The position numbers were made by a program, and so were the translations under genes. This document shows positions 26,209 through 34,552 of a stretch of 64,000 nucleotides of DNA, piece after piece (position 1 is the stretch's first letter; each line of letters starts with the position of its first letter). Source of the stretch: Bacillota bacterium (GTDB lineage: Bacteria > Bacillota > Clostridia > Christensenellales > SZUA-584). The stretch spans positions 12,227 through 76,226 of the forward strand of contig JAEWCC010000036.1 of assembly GCA_023390815.1 (NCBI GenBank). The letters are read 5' to 3'. A model generated the notes under the pieces. The model ran no database searches and was not told the DNA's origin. It saw nothing but the letters and a program-made list of their open reading frames with translations.

Positions 26209-26622
26209 TTACATCTCCTTCTGAAAGCGTGCCATAAAAATCAGCGAAAGCACATGATACAGCACGTATACCGCCACCACGCACAGCGTCACCCACAGTT
26301 CCGCGTCGATGAGGATCGTCACAAACGCCAGCGCGATGATGAACCAGCGCGTGATATCCGCGGATGCCGCTTTAGCCTTGGCGCGGATCATCACATTGCG
26401 CTCATCCTTGCTTTCGATTTCCGCTTCCTTCGCCAAATGCGGGTTCTTCTCCATGTGGCGGATCATACCGAGACTGGAGAGGCTCATCCCCATCAACCCC
26501 GCGCCGATACCCAGCATCACGCCCTGAACTGCCTTCTGCGCTTCCGTGCTGAACAGAAAGCTTAGTCCGATCAGCGCGACGCCCAATATCAGCAGCGCCC
26601 CATAAAGCGATTTCTTATTCAT
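26209..26622 (-). CDS. small membrane protein paired with an XRE regulator
   Basis: 137 residues with four predicted transmembrane helices in two pairs (about 6-25, 32-50 and 89-125), joined by a charged cytoplasmic loop (RHMEKNPHLAKEAEIESKDE). The MxKNPxxAKEAEIExxDERN-type loop is common to a Clostridia family always encoded beside a small XRE repressor. The start codon follows the XRE stop with no gap, and GGAGGAG lies in the end of that gene. Function unknown. Confidence 0.75.
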   Translation of the reverse strand: MNKKSLYGALLILGVALIGLSFLFSTEAQKAVQGVMLGIGAGLMGMSLSSLGMIRHMEKNPHLAKEAEIESKDERNVMIRAKAKAASADITRWFIIALAFVTILIDAELWVTLCVVAVYVLYHVLSLIFMARFQKEM

Positions 26623-26823
26623 TCACTTCTCCTCCTCATAGATGAAAACTTGCTCGACCGGCAACCCGAAGTACCGCGCGATCTTAAAAGCCAGCAGGAT
26701 CGACGGGTTGTATCGCCCGTTCTCGAGCGACCCGATCGTCTGGCGCGACACCTCGAGCGCCGCGGCCAGCTCTTCCTGACGGATGCCGCGCTGTTTGCGC
26801 AGTTCCTCCAGCCTGTTTTTCAT
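26623..26823 (-). CDS. small XRE-family HTH repressor
   Basis: 66 residues (MKNRLEELRKQRGIRQEELA, then VSRQTIGSLENGRYNPS and FGLPVEQVFIYEEE), a single Cro/CI-type helix-turn-helix with nothing else. The ATG at 26823 follows GGGGGG; an ATG twelve bases earlier is possible but overlaps that site. It forms a two-gene operon with the membrane protein behind it and very likely binds the palindrome at 26835-26854 to repress its own promoter. Confidence 0.9.
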   Translation of the reverse strand: MKNRLEELRKQRGIRQEELAAALEVSRQTIGSLENGRYNPSILLAFKIARYFGLPVEQVFIYEEEK

Positions 26824-26834
26824 TGCACCCCCCA

Positions 26835-26854
26835 ATGGAAAGTTTACTTTCCAT
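26835..26854. promoter_or_regulatory. likely XRE operator
   Basis: ATGGAAAGTTTACTTTCCAT, a 20-bp palindrome apart from the two central bases, between -10 and start codon. A second half-site (TTACTTTCCAT, 26886-26896) lies just upstream of the -35 box. Confidence 0.75.
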
Positions 26855-26855
26855 C

Positions 26856-26884
26856 ATCATAATCATGCCAAACCGAAATGTCAA
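26856..26884 (-). promoter_or_regulatory. promoter of the XRE/membrane protein operon
   Basis: TTGACA (26879-26884), 17-base spacer, TATGAT (26856-26861) on the minus strand. Confidence 0.85.
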
Positions 26885-27014
26885 GCTTACTTTCCATTTT
26901 TCTTTTCCATTCCGTATGGATGCGGTATAATGGGATCGCGCATTTCCGTGCATCGATTGCGAGGACGAAGCGGTGTAAGGCTGGTACACTGGCATTATGA
27001 AAGGAGCTTTTGCG

Positions 27015-27872
27015 ATGGAATGGCTGGAACGGCTCAATCAGGCGGTCGGGTATATCGAAGGGCATCTGGAAGGAGAGATCGACTACGACGCGGCGGCGCG
27101 TATCGCGTGCTGCAGTACCTTTCACTTCCAGCGCATGTTCTCGTACATTGCGGGCGTACCGCTCTCGGAATACATCCGTCGGCGGCGCATGACGTGCGCG
27201 GGGCTTGCCCTGCAGCGCGGCGACGAAAAGGTGATCGACCTTGCGCTGCGGTACGGATACGACTCCCCCACCGCGTTCACACGCGCGTTCACGGGCATAC
27301 ACGGTATGCCGCCGTCCGAAGCGCGCCACAGCGGAGCCATGCTCAAAGCCTACCCGCGCATCAGCTTTCTTATCACGATCAAAGGAGACACGGAAATGAA
27401 CTATCGCATTGAACACAAGGGGGCGTTCCGCATCGTCGGCGCAAAGCGCCACTACTGTCTGGACGTTGAGGAGAGCATGCAGCAGGTACCGCTGTTCTGG
27501 GGAGAGAAGGCCGTGGATGGCACATTCGGCAGGCTGTGCGCGCTGCCAGCAAAGGAGCCCTGCGGCATCCTCGGCGTGTGCACTTGCATGAACGGCAAGG
27601 ACTTCGACTACTACATCGCCTGCGCCACCGACGCGCCGGTTCCAGAGGGCATGGAAGCCTATACAGTACCCGCCTGCACCTGGGCAATCTTTGAGTGCGT
27701 CGGGCCGATGCCGGATGCCATCCAGAACCTGCAGCGCCGCGTGATTGCGGAGTGGCTGCCCACATCGGGCTTTGAGTATGCCGACGCGCCCGATATTGAG
27801 GTCTACACAGAGGGCGATATGAGCGCCGCGGATTACCGCTGCGAGGTGTGGCTGCCCATTGTGAAGAAGTAA
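27015..27872 (+). CDS. AraC-family regulator with GyrI-like effector domain
   Basis: 285 residues. The AraC double helix-turn-helix is N-terminal (LERLNQAVGYIEGHLEGEID, then FHFQRMFSYIAGVPLSEYIR and GYDSPTAFTRAFTGIHGMPP). From about residue 125 (MNYRIEHKGAFRIVGAKRHY) comes a GyrI-like/SoxS-type ligand domain. Regulators of this plan sense small hydrophobic compounds and activate efflux or detoxification genes. I chose 27015 because AAAGGAG sits at 26999-27005. No target operon is evident beside it. Confidence 0.88.
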   Translation: MEWLERLNQAVGYIEGHLEGEIDYDAAARIACCSTFHFQRMFSYIAGVPLSEYIRRRRMTCAGLALQRGDEKVIDLALRYGYDSPTAFTRAFTGIHGMPPSEARHSGAMLKAYPRISFLITIKGDTEMNYRIEHKGAFRIVGAKRHYCLDVEESMQQVPLFWGEKAVDGTFGRLCALPAKEPCGILGVCTCMNGKDFDYYIACATDAPVPEGMEAYTVPACTWAIFECVGPMPDAIQNLQRRVIAEWLPTSGFEYADAPDIEVYTEGDMSAADYRCEVWLPIVKK

Positions 27873-27893
27873 CGCTCCAAGGCAAAAGCTCCC

Positions 27894-27918
27894 ACCGGGT
27901 TCCCGAACCCGGTTTTTT
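27894..27918 (+). terminator. terminator after the AraC gene
   Basis: ACCGGGTTCCCGAACCCGG followed by TTTTTT. Confidence 0.9.
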
Positions 27919-28022
27919 GCTGCCCCGGATTGAAAATGCAACCGCTTCGCAGAGGGAGGGTGGATTTACTTACCAGATTGGTATATAGTATCAATATACC
28001 CTTTCTGCAAAGGAGCCTATCG

Positions 28023-28544
28023 ATGGAACCAAAATTTATTAATCAATACACGATAACCATTGAGATGCTTAAAGAATGGGCTGCTCATCCGGTAGGACAC
28101 AGTGCGATCAATCAGCGCAAAAAGGGGATTACGCTGCGCATCCTTGGTCTGATATGCAGTTGCATCATCGGAATGTCCGGGTTTTTGCTTCATGAATATT
28201 TGATGATCGCCATGGGCGTTGTTTTTGGGGTACTTTTCCTGCTCCGCTTGTTCGTGATTCCCAATCGGATCATTAAAAAGCAATATGCTTTAATACTCAA
28301 ATCTCAGAACCGCAGCCAGTTGGTGAGAACCATCATCTTTTCCGATCAAATCGTCATCGAGGATGGCAAAAGCACCACCCGCAATGCGTATTCGGAACTC
28401 GTAAAAATCATGGAAGACAAGCACTACTTCTATCTCTTTTTCAATGAGGATATCGCCTTGCGGGTTCGAAAGAATGGATTTACGCTGGGTACTTGTGATG
28501 ATTTCCGGCAATTTATCCACGCCTCGGCGAGTCCGGCGCAATAA
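28023..28544 (+). CDS. YcxB-like membrane protein, copy 2
   Basis: 173 residues. The opening MEPKFINQYTITIEMLKEW, two transmembrane helices (about 40-82) and YcxB core (RTIIFSDQIVIEDGKSTTRN, then YFYLFFNEDIALRVRKNGF) parallel the protein at 25627. AAGGAG lies eight bases before the ATG. The paralogues are separated by the XRE pair and the AraC gene, and similar A/T-rich promoter stretches precede both, so this looks like a local duplication with inserted genes. Function unknown. Confidence 0.85.
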   Translation: MEPKFINQYTITIEMLKEWAAHPVGHSAINQRKKGITLRILGLICSCIIGMSGFLLHEYLMIAMGVVFGVLFLLRLFVIPNRIIKKQYALILKSQNRSQLVRTIIFSDQIVIEDGKSTTRNAYSELVKIMEDKHYFYLFFNEDIALRVRKNGFTLGTCDDFRQFIHASASPAQ

Positions 28545-28563
28545 TATGCTTCCTCTCTACACG

Positions 28564-28588
28564 AAAAAGCCGCTTTACAGCGGCTTTT
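28564..28588 (+). terminator. terminator after YcxB copy 2
   Basis: AAAAAGCCGCTTTACAGCGGC followed by TTTT. A near copy occurs at 28797-28822 on the other side of R9. Confidence 0.85.
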
Positions 28589-28601
28589 GTGATTGCTGGC
28601 A

Positions 28602-28773
28602 AAGCCTCCCTCGGCCGAGGGAGGTGTCAATTATCGGATTTTTAATTCGGTAATTGACGGAGGGAGCGACCTGTTTTAAGGCATTTTCTCTCCCCCAGTC
28701 ACCTATCGGTGACAGCCCCCGCGCCGGGGCCCCCGAACAGTGAAGCTTTTTGGGGTGGTCGTCCGAGGGGGCC
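28602..28773. repeat. interspersed repeat R9, with a nested insert
   Basis: AAGCCTCCCTCGGCCGAGGG left end, GACGGAGGGAGC and TCTCCCCCAGTCACCTATCG inside, GTCCGAGGGGGCC right end. A 40-bp element ending AGCTTTTTGGGGTGG (about 28719-28759) interrupts the right arm; the same element interrupts R2. Confidence 0.8.
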
Positions 28774-28796
28774 ATTATAGGCGGTTTCTTGACACT

Positions 28797-28822
28797 CTAA
28801 AAGCCGCCTACAGCGGCTTTTG
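28797..28822. terminator. second copy of the GCCGC hairpin, beyond R9
   Basis: AAAAGCCGCCTACAGCGGCTTTTGTGAT repeats the hairpin and downstream bases of 28564-28593. It may terminate on either strand, including the ferritin-like gene ending at 28843. Confidence 0.6.
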
Positions 28823-28842
28823 TGATTTGGAGCTAGTTGAGT

Positions 28843-29151
28843 TTATTTCTTTCTAAGCTCCTCGATTTCTTCTTCCACTTCCTTGGCGCCCTCGGCGTAG
28901 TACGCCTCCTCGTCGGGCGCAAGCTCTTTCAGAAGACGCAGGAATTCGCCCGCGTGCACGCGCTCCTCGTTGGCGATATCCTCGAGTACGGCGATGGCAA
29001 GCTTGTTGTTCGTCGATTCGGCGAGCTGCATATAGAGCTGGATCGCCTCGTACTCGGCGGCCACCATAAAGCGTATGGCGCGGATGAGTTCCTCGTCGGT
29101 CAGCTTGCGGTCATTTTTAAGTCCTGAGAACGATTTTCCAAAATCCGGCAT
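28843..29151 (-). CDS. ferritin-like (rubrerythrin-family) protein, encapsulin-cargo type
   Basis: 102 residues from the ATG at 29151, eight bases after AAGGAGG. The helices LIRAIRFMVAAEYEAIQLYM and ANEERVHAGEFLRLLKELAP give the E...ExxH iron ligands of half-size ferritin-like proteins, which dimerise to build the four-helix di-iron site. The closest remembered match is the cargo domain fused to encapsulin in Pyrococcus. No encapsulin gene is present here, so the encapsulin link is only a resemblance. The tail is very acidic (EEVEEEIEELRKK-like). Confidence 0.85.
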   Translation of the reverse strand: MPDFGKSFSGLKNDRKLTDEELIRAIRFMVAAEYEAIQLYMQLAESTNNKLAIAVLEDIANEERVHAGEFLRLLKELAPDEEAYYAEGAKEVEEEIEELRKK

Positions 29152-29224
29152 ATGCATGTCCTCCTTCGTTTTGCTCAAATTATACCATATTCCCGCCGCT
29201 GGGGCAAACGTCAAAACGGTGATC

Positions 29225-29596
29225 CTATTGTTGCGGTGTGTTCTGCCCGTTGTCCTGATGATGATCGGCCTCCGGCATAAACATCTTCATGATCACGCCC
29301 GATATGGGGATTGCGAAGAAAATGACCCAGCCCGGATGCCACAGGCCCCATACAAAGCCCAGCACAAAGAAACCGATTGTCGCGAGCAGCGCGACCATGC
29401 CCGTGATTTTTCCGGCGATATCCCGCTTGTTCGTCGCGATGTCCACGATGATGCCGGTGATGGGAATCAGCAGAAACAGCACCCACGCAAGATGCCATGC
29501 GCCTGTGGTAAACCCGATTAACAGGAAGGCCACGGTGGCCAGCAGCGCTACGAGGCCGGTGATCGACCCCGCGATGGCAGTTTTCCGATTGCTCAT
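29225..29596 (-). CDS. four-helix membrane protein made of two internal repeats
   Basis: 123 residues. Residues about 10-55 (SITGLVALLATVAFLLIGF, then WHLAWVLFLLIPITGIIVDI) and 62-106 (KITGMVALLATIGFFVLGF, then WHPGWVIFFAIPISGVIMKM) are clear duplicates, each with two transmembrane helices and a W-H-x-x-WV turn. The tail is hydrophilic with DHHQDN. Small 'W-H-LAWV' membrane proteins occur widely in Clostridia with no known function. Confidence 0.75.
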   Translation of the reverse strand: MSNRKTAIAGSITGLVALLATVAFLLIGFTTGAWHLAWVLFLLIPITGIIVDIATNKRDIAGKITGMVALLATIGFFVLGFVWGLWHPGWVIFFAIPISGVIMKMFMPEADHHQDNGQNTPQQ

Positions 29597-29647
29597 AAAA
29601 CGTATCCTCCAAACATGATTGCGTTATTCATTAAGGGCTTAGCTCCC

Positions 29648-30406
29648 TTATGACAGCTCCAGGCTCTGCGCAAACAGCGCGTTCAGCGCGTCCCAACCCG
29701 CTTTTGTGGGCTGCGGCAGCCCCGCGATGCATTCGCCGATCTCAGTCAGGCTGCGCTCGATGTAGTCGTTGATCGCGCCGATGCGTTCCCCTTCGCCCAG
29801 CTCAGGCGTGCGCTTCTTGCGCTCCAGCAGCTCCTCGACAAACGGCAAAACGTCCGCGTCCATTTGTGCGCGCAGCAGCTCCTCGAAACGCATGGGCGGC
29901 GGCGTGCCGTGCGTCAGGATGTGACGGCAGGCAAGCAGCGGGCGCAGCACATAGAAATACTTTTTCACACGCACCATCTCTCCCCGGAGATACTCGCGGT
30001 AATTGCCCTCCGCCATGTTCATGTAGTGGTGCAGCCCCGGCCGCGCGAGAAAGTAATCCCCCGATATCGCGCGCAGCTTTTGCGCGAACGGATGCTCGCG
30101 GTATACGATCGGCGAGGACATCCACTCGAACAGCGTCGGGTTGGAGCTGTGCAGCAACCGCAGCGTCTTGTCAAAATCCCATCCGTTGATGTCGAGCACG
30201 TCGTCCAGCATGTACTCGATCACGTCGCGGCCCCGGTCCAGCCGCAGATACTCTGCCTTCGGCCTCACGTACAAAAAGCGCACGTCGTAATCGCTGTCCG
30301 GCGACGCAAAGCCCCATGCCCGGCTGCCGCTCTCTACTGCCAGCAATATCGTCACGTTCTGGCTTTCTTCGATTTCATTCAGTTTCTGCCGGATGATCTG
30401 TTCCAT
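29648..30406 (-). CDS. predicted nucleotidyltransferase (RlaP/PF10127 family)
   Basis: 252 residues. The polymerase-beta-type active site is near the N-terminus: VESGSRAWGFASPDSDYDVR, with GS (27-28) and the metal-binding Asp pair of SDYD (39 and 41). The rest matches the RlaP family (DINGWDFDKTLRLLHSSNPT, then WMSSPIVYR and KKYFYVLRPLLACR). Family members are predicted to act on RNA ends in RNA repair; the substrate is not established. It ends the run that follows the MORN lipoprotein, 12 bases apart. Confidence 0.85.
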   Translation of the reverse strand: MEQIIRQKLNEIEESQNVTILLAVESGSRAWGFASPDSDYDVRFLYVRPKAEYLRLDRGRDVIEYMLDDVLDINGWDFDKTLRLLHSSNPTLFEWMSSPIVYREHPFAQKLRAISGDYFLARPGLHHYMNMAEGNYREYLRGEMVRVKKYFYVLRPLLACRHILTHGTPPPMRFEELLRAQMDADVLPFVEELLERKKRTPELGEGERIGAINDYIERSLTEIGECIAGLPQPTKAGWDALNALFAQSLELS

Positions 30407-30418
30407 ATCTGCCTTTCC

Positions 30419-31360
30419 TTAAAGCTGCGTGCCGCTGACGTCCGCCACGTTCCAGGCCTCGATCAGGGGAATCGACACCTGCCTACTTGGATTAGTTCCA
30501 TCGGCATAGATATCCGTTGGATAGGTATAGAGGTAATCGGCCATCCCCCACACAGTGACATCCTTGCCCATGGCGACAGGCGTTTCGCCTACGCTCAGGT
30601 GATAGTCCACGCAAACCATATCGCCGCCCGTCAGCTCCACAATAAAGCTGCTGTCATATCCCGCTTCGTCCATCTCATATACGTAAACCACGGTGCCGGA
30701 TATCTGCGCGCGCAGACCATCCGCGTTATCCGCGCTCTCCATCATCGCGTCGTAATCGGGCGTCTCACAGTTGCTCTTGAATTGGGCCACGCGCTCGTGC
30801 CGGGCTTCGTTGGTCTCGTCGATGAAGCCCTCCGTAAACTGACCGGAATAGATGATTTCGCCGCAAAAGCTGTACAGCGTCCCCTGCCCTTCGGGGATGT
30901 TCGCCGCAAACCCGCCTTCATAGATTGGCCGGTCGTCCTGGTATAAGCTGCCCTGCCCATTCAAATAGTCGTTTTCGTACCAGCCGGCCTCGCTGTGGCC
31001 CGTATCGAATATCGTCATGCCTTCGCCCTGCATGTGCCCCATATCCCAGCCGCCTTCGTACACCCAGCCGGTGCCCTCCGGGTTCTGGCTGCTGAACGTG
31101 CCCTGGCCGTGCGGCAGCCCGTCCTTCATTTCGCCCGAATAAACACCTGTGCGCTCGCCGAAATCGAACGTCAGCGTGATCTCCTGCTCTTCCTGCGCTT
31201 CGCCCGGCTGGATCGAGCCATCCAGGGACACGGAAGCGATAGCCTGCGTCTCCGAGGCGGCGGACGTTTCGTCGTCTTCTCCCGGAATATAGAACGCGCC
31301 GATGCAGGCCGACAGCATCAGCAGCATTAGCGGCATCACGAAAAGCAGCAAGCGTTTCAC
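30419..31360 (-). CDS. MORN-repeat lipoprotein
   Basis: 313 residues from the GTG at 31360, which follows GGAGGTG; a longer open frame upstream lacks a site. The signal peptide ends in the lipobox LSAC (Cys19). Residues about 75-190 hold five MORN units (YSGEMKDGLPHGQGTF, YEGGWDMGHMQGEGM, AGWYENDYLNGQGSLY, YEGGFAANIPEGQGTLY, YSGQFTEG). A C-terminal beta domain follows (TVVYVYEMDEAGYDSSFIVE). MORN repeats usually mediate protein or membrane contacts; the role here is unknown. Confidence 0.85.
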   Translation of the reverse strand: MKRLLLFVMPLMLLMLSACIGAFYIPGEDDETSAASETQAIASVSLDGSIQPGEAQEEQEITLTFDFGERTGVYSGEMKDGLPHGQGTFSSQNPEGTGWVYEGGWDMGHMQGEGMTIFDTGHSEAGWYENDYLNGQGSLYQDDRPIYEGGFAANIPEGQGTLYSFCGEIIYSGQFTEGFIDETNEARHERVAQFKSNCETPDYDAMMESADNADGLRAQISGTVVYVYEMDEAGYDSSFIVELTGGDMVCVDYHLSVGETPVAMGKDVTVWGMADYLYTYPTDIYADGTNPSRQVSIPLIEAWNVADVSGTQL

Positions 31361-31495
31361 ACAGGGCACCTCCGGTTTGATGGATACGATTATACCATAT
31401 CCTGACGGGCTATACCACCACCTAAGCGGCGGAATGCGCGAATTCCGGGGGCTACGCGCACATAAGATATACCATTCCATATTCGGAGGGTACTG

Positions 31496-32014
31496 ATGAC
31501 CTGCGAATTCTTCGACTGTGAGCTGTTTGACCGGTACCGGGTGAACCTGCCTTACCCGGATGTCATCGTCCATGAGGCGAACCCGCGCTACGCCGCCCTG
31601 CTGTCCGGCACCTACGCGGGGAAGGGGTCTGAGGCGACCGCCATTGCGCAGTACGCGTCCCACCGCTATTTTTTACGCGACTACCCGGAGATCGACACGG
31701 CGTACAAATACATCACGTTCACCGAGATGACGCATTTTACGCTGCTGGGTAACTTAATATTGCAGCTGGGCACGTACCCGAAGATATACTCCTACGAGGA
31801 CATGCGCTGGTGGAGCGGTGAAGACCCCGTGTATCACCGCGCCCTGCGTCCCATCCTTGAATCGGATATCGAAGGGGAACGCGGCGCGATTGCGCACTAC
31901 ACACGCATCATCGGTGAAGTCCCCGACGAGAACATCCGCGCGCTGCTGAGGCGCATCATTCAGGACGAGGAACGGCATGTAGAGATATTGACGCAGTTTT
32001 ATGAGGGGCTGTGA
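31496..32014 (+). CDS. ferritin-like protein of the Mn-catalase/CotJC type
   Basis: 172 residues, ATG behind GGAGGG. Metal-ligand helices are visible: TFTEMTHFTLLGNLILQLGT, then SDIEGERGAIAHYTRIIGE and RIIQDEERHVEILTQF, giving ExxH and E...DExxH ligands for a di-metal site. The closest families are manganese catalase-like and spore-coat CotJC proteins in Clostridia. Without a CotJA/CotJB partner nearby I would not call it a coat protein. Divergent from the MORN gene. Confidence 0.75.
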   Translation: MTCEFFDCELFDRYRVNLPYPDVIVHEANPRYAALLSGTYAGKGSEATAIAQYASHRYFLRDYPEIDTAYKYITFTEMTHFTLLGNLILQLGTYPKIYSYEDMRWWSGEDPVYHRALRPILESDIEGERGAIAHYTRIIGEVPDENIRALLRRIIQDEERHVEILTQFYEGL

Positions 32015-32203
32015 ACGCAGAAAATTACTTGCAAATATAGTTTAACCAGGGAATTCCAGGCGAATAAAACGAGGATAGTTTCAACCACCCGAGCACATAT
32101 CAACGGTATGTATAACGAAACCTTTTTGCAAACTAATGCGTGGCAACGCTATCTTAGATTATCTAGCTATCTTCGTAAATTGCCGCTAAACGTATACGCT
32201 CTA

Positions 32204-32890
32204 CTAAACCTCTTTTTGGATTTCGTATAAATCTATATTATCTTGTAACTTATAGGCTTTATCAAAGTAATAATCCATATCACTAATGAAATCATCCCAT
32301 TTGACACAAGACATGTAACTTGATTCGCCATGATATACTGTTGTTCCATCAGAGCATATGTTTGTATCTTGAGACTTTTTATTAAAAGTATTACCCTTCA
32401 TAATTCCAAACAAGGTATCTATTAATAATACCCTACACTTTGTATCACAACAACTTCGTTCGTACGTAAAATATGAATATGAATTGCTTGTATCAGGTAT
32501 TATTACAGCCAATAAAGCATTTGTTTTACTAGTTACTGGATCTCCACTACTATTTTTTCTTGATGTTTCTTTTAGAGAATATGATATTTCACGAGGAATC
32601 CATTGGTTTTTATCTAATCTCCAAAAATCCTTCATTGTCTTTGACAGCATTACAACTGTTAATGTACTATCATATATTCTATTTTTTAATTTTTCCCAGA
32701 TTGTATCATCAGAAAGCCCTGACAAGTCTTCTCCATCAGATTCGCCTTTGTAAATGTGGTCTGATTTATCTAGCTTAGATTCAATTTCGTCAACATAATC
32801 TCTAACGGTATTGGTTTCCCATATACCACCTTTAATATGATGGACATTGCTATCGCCATATTTATACGAAATAAAAATCTTTCTTCCCAT
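32204..32890 (-). CDS. thsB: Thoeris TIR-like sensor protein ThsB
   Basis: 228 residues of the DUF1863/TIR-like family: KIFISYKYGDSN at the N-terminus, HIYKGESDGEDLSGLSDDTI, LTVVMLSKTMKDFW and the WIPREISYSL motif, whose Glu101 is the expected catalytic residue. In Thoeris, phage infection triggers ThsB to make a cyclic ADP-ribose isomer from NAD+. It starts 12 bases after the ThsA stop, behind AAGGAGAG, and shares its strong AT bias, so the pair was probably acquired together. The longer C-terminal region (about 130-228) is subtype specific. Confidence 0.88.
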   Translation of the reverse strand: MGRKIFISYKYGDSNVHHIKGGIWETNTVRDYVDEIESKLDKSDHIYKGESDGEDLSGLSDDTIWEKLKNRIYDSTLTVVMLSKTMKDFWRLDKNQWIPREISYSLKETSRKNSSGDPVTSKTNALLAVIIPDTSNSYSYFTYERSCCDTKCRVLLIDTLFGIMKGNTFNKKSQDTNICSDGTTVYHGESSYMSCVKWDDFISDMDYYFDKAYKLQDNIDLYEIQKEV

Positions 32891-32902
32891 AAATTTCTCT
32901 CC

Positions 32903-34339
32903 TTAAATGATATGAAGCCTTTTTGCTTCTGTTATGAAATTTAGAATGTTATCAATGGTTTCTTTTACATCCAAACGTCTATTAAATAGCATAAATTGCT
33001 CTTTTAAAGTTGGAGAAGCTTTAGGGAAATAAGTATCAAATTCTTTATCTATTTGGGTCCATATTTCCAATGCAGCTGAACCGGTAGAACCTATTGGAAT
33101 AATTAAGTTACCTAATGAATGTGATATTTCAAACTCCTTTATAACTCCATCAGATATTATGCAACTACCATCTTGCACTTTGTTTCCAAAAATAAAAATC
33201 GAGATACCTGTATTTGAAATCATTCTAACCCTATATTCATGCCACTTTGTTTTTCTATCGTCAGCATTCTCAATATTCTGAGGGAAAGGTTTTAAAATCA
33301 AATTATCATCAACCTTCAAATTGGTCTCTTTCTCCAATTCTAGAACACTATTAATTACTGAACTTCCTATATTGACTCCGAATCCGCAAAAAATACTATA
33401 GTTGTTTGATATTAATTTTTTTGTAAGAGCATTAACAAAAGTCTCCGTATTACTCCTATTCCATGTATTAAAGACTTCAACAGCACCAGAAATGAAGACA
33501 TTCCTTGCTTTAATCCTTTTTTGAATTATTCTTAGAACTTCAGTTATCTCGGAATAATCATCAACTAATAATGCTTCTATCTTATACCGCAACAAGTCTT
33601 TAATTTTTAATTCCTGTTTTGTTTTTTCATAAATATAATCATCGTGGCCTGAAAAGTCACATTCAATTACTCTTTTAAAAAAACAATAGTGAGTCCTTGT
33701 GTTTTCTCCAAGTAATATTCTTATCCTGCTTAGAATATATTCTAAATTTGGATCATCAAAACTAAACCCGATAAATAGAAATGTTTTTGAGACAAGATCG
33801 CCTTTTAATGCGATAGTAAATAATTGTCTCGTTTCATTATAGTTTTCATAATCATCTTTAGTAATAACCGCTTTTTCTGGCTCGGCAGCATCTCCGTGCA
33901 TTTTATATATAATAGCATCTTTTCTCACCGTATATGTTAAACTAACGGGGTCCTTAATAACATGAGGAATCTTATCACACTGTTGAAGCGATTGTTCAAT
34001 AAGAAAATCATAATTTGTTGTCCAATACGTTTTTATTGGCAATGATGCAAGTATCTTATGATTTTCGTTTATATTTACCCCTCCTGTAAATTGATTTAAT
34101 ATTTCTTGGTTTAGTTCATGTCTGCCGCCTTTTTCGTTTTTATAATACTGAGCTAATGCGATGAGATCATGTTCTTTATTTACATCAAGCCCTAGTTCTT
34201 GGGCAATACCTCTTAAAAGATTTTTCCAATCGACCATACCCGAGGCTCTGGATAAACCTGCCCCTGCAAAGATCGCTGCATCATTTTCATCTATTGCAGC
34301 AACATATCGCCTAATAAAAGATTCTATTTTCGAATCCAT
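32903..34339 (-). CDS. thsA: Thoeris effector ThsA (SIR2-SLOG)
   Basis: 478 residues. The N-terminal SIR2-like NADase has AGAGLS (25-30), the catalytic Asn109 in TTNYD and His148 in KMHGD, equivalent to the essential pair of Bacillus cereus ThsA. The C-terminal SLOG domain (from about 285: FISGAVEVF, IFCGFGVNIGSSVINSV) binds the signal made by ThsB and switches on NAD+ hydrolysis, killing the infected cell. thsA-thsB order and the 12-base gap are typical. It is more AT-rich than flanking genes. Confidence 0.92.
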   Translation of the reverse strand: MDSKIESFIRRYVAAIDENDAAIFAGAGLSRASGMVDWKNLLRGIAQELGLDVNKEHDLIALAQYYKNEKGGRHELNQEILNQFTGGVNINENHKILASLPIKTYWTTNYDFLIEQSLQQCDKIPHVIKDPVSLTYTVRKDAIIYKMHGDAAEPEKAVITKDDYENYNETRQLFTIALKGDLVSKTFLFIGFSFDDPNLEYILSRIRILLGENTRTHYCFFKRVIECDFSGHDDYIYEKTKQELKIKDLLRYKIEALLVDDYSEITEVLRIIQKRIKARNVFISGAVEVFNTWNRSNTETFVNALTKKLISNNYSIFCGFGVNIGSSVINSVLELEKETNLKVDDNLILKPFPQNIENADDRKTKWHEYRVRMISNTGISIFIFGNKVQDGSCIISDGVIKEFEISHSLGNLIIPIGSTGSAALEIWTQIDKEFDTYFPKASPTLKEQFMLFNRRLDVKETIDNILNFITEAKRLHII

Positions 34340-34375
34340 GGCCGATCACCTTTCACGACTAATATATATATTAAT

Positions 34376-34404
34376 ATTATATAATATACGACATAAATAT
34401 ACAA
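34376..34404 (-). promoter_or_regulatory. promoter of the Thoeris operon
   Basis: TTGTAT (34399-34404), 17-base spacer, TATAAT (34376-34381) on the minus strand, followed by a very AT-rich leader. Confidence 0.75.
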
Positions 34405-34552
34405 CAAATGTATATTGCTAATGTAAAAATAAGACGGCATTAAGTACATTGATATCGTCTCATCAACCAGCCTCTCTTTAAATCACCATCCGCCTCAACC
34501 TAAACGATTCTGCTCTCCATGACGTTACCATAACCAGCTTCCGTGCAACGGT

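Noticed and set aside
28843..29151. A full encapsulin system
   Set aside because: Only the ferritin-like cargo-type protein is present; no encapsulin shell gene lies in the window.
29211..29612. 133-residue minus-strand frame over the duplicated membrane protein
   Set aside because: Shadow frame, Arg/His/Gly-rich, without the transmembrane pattern that is clear in the real frame.
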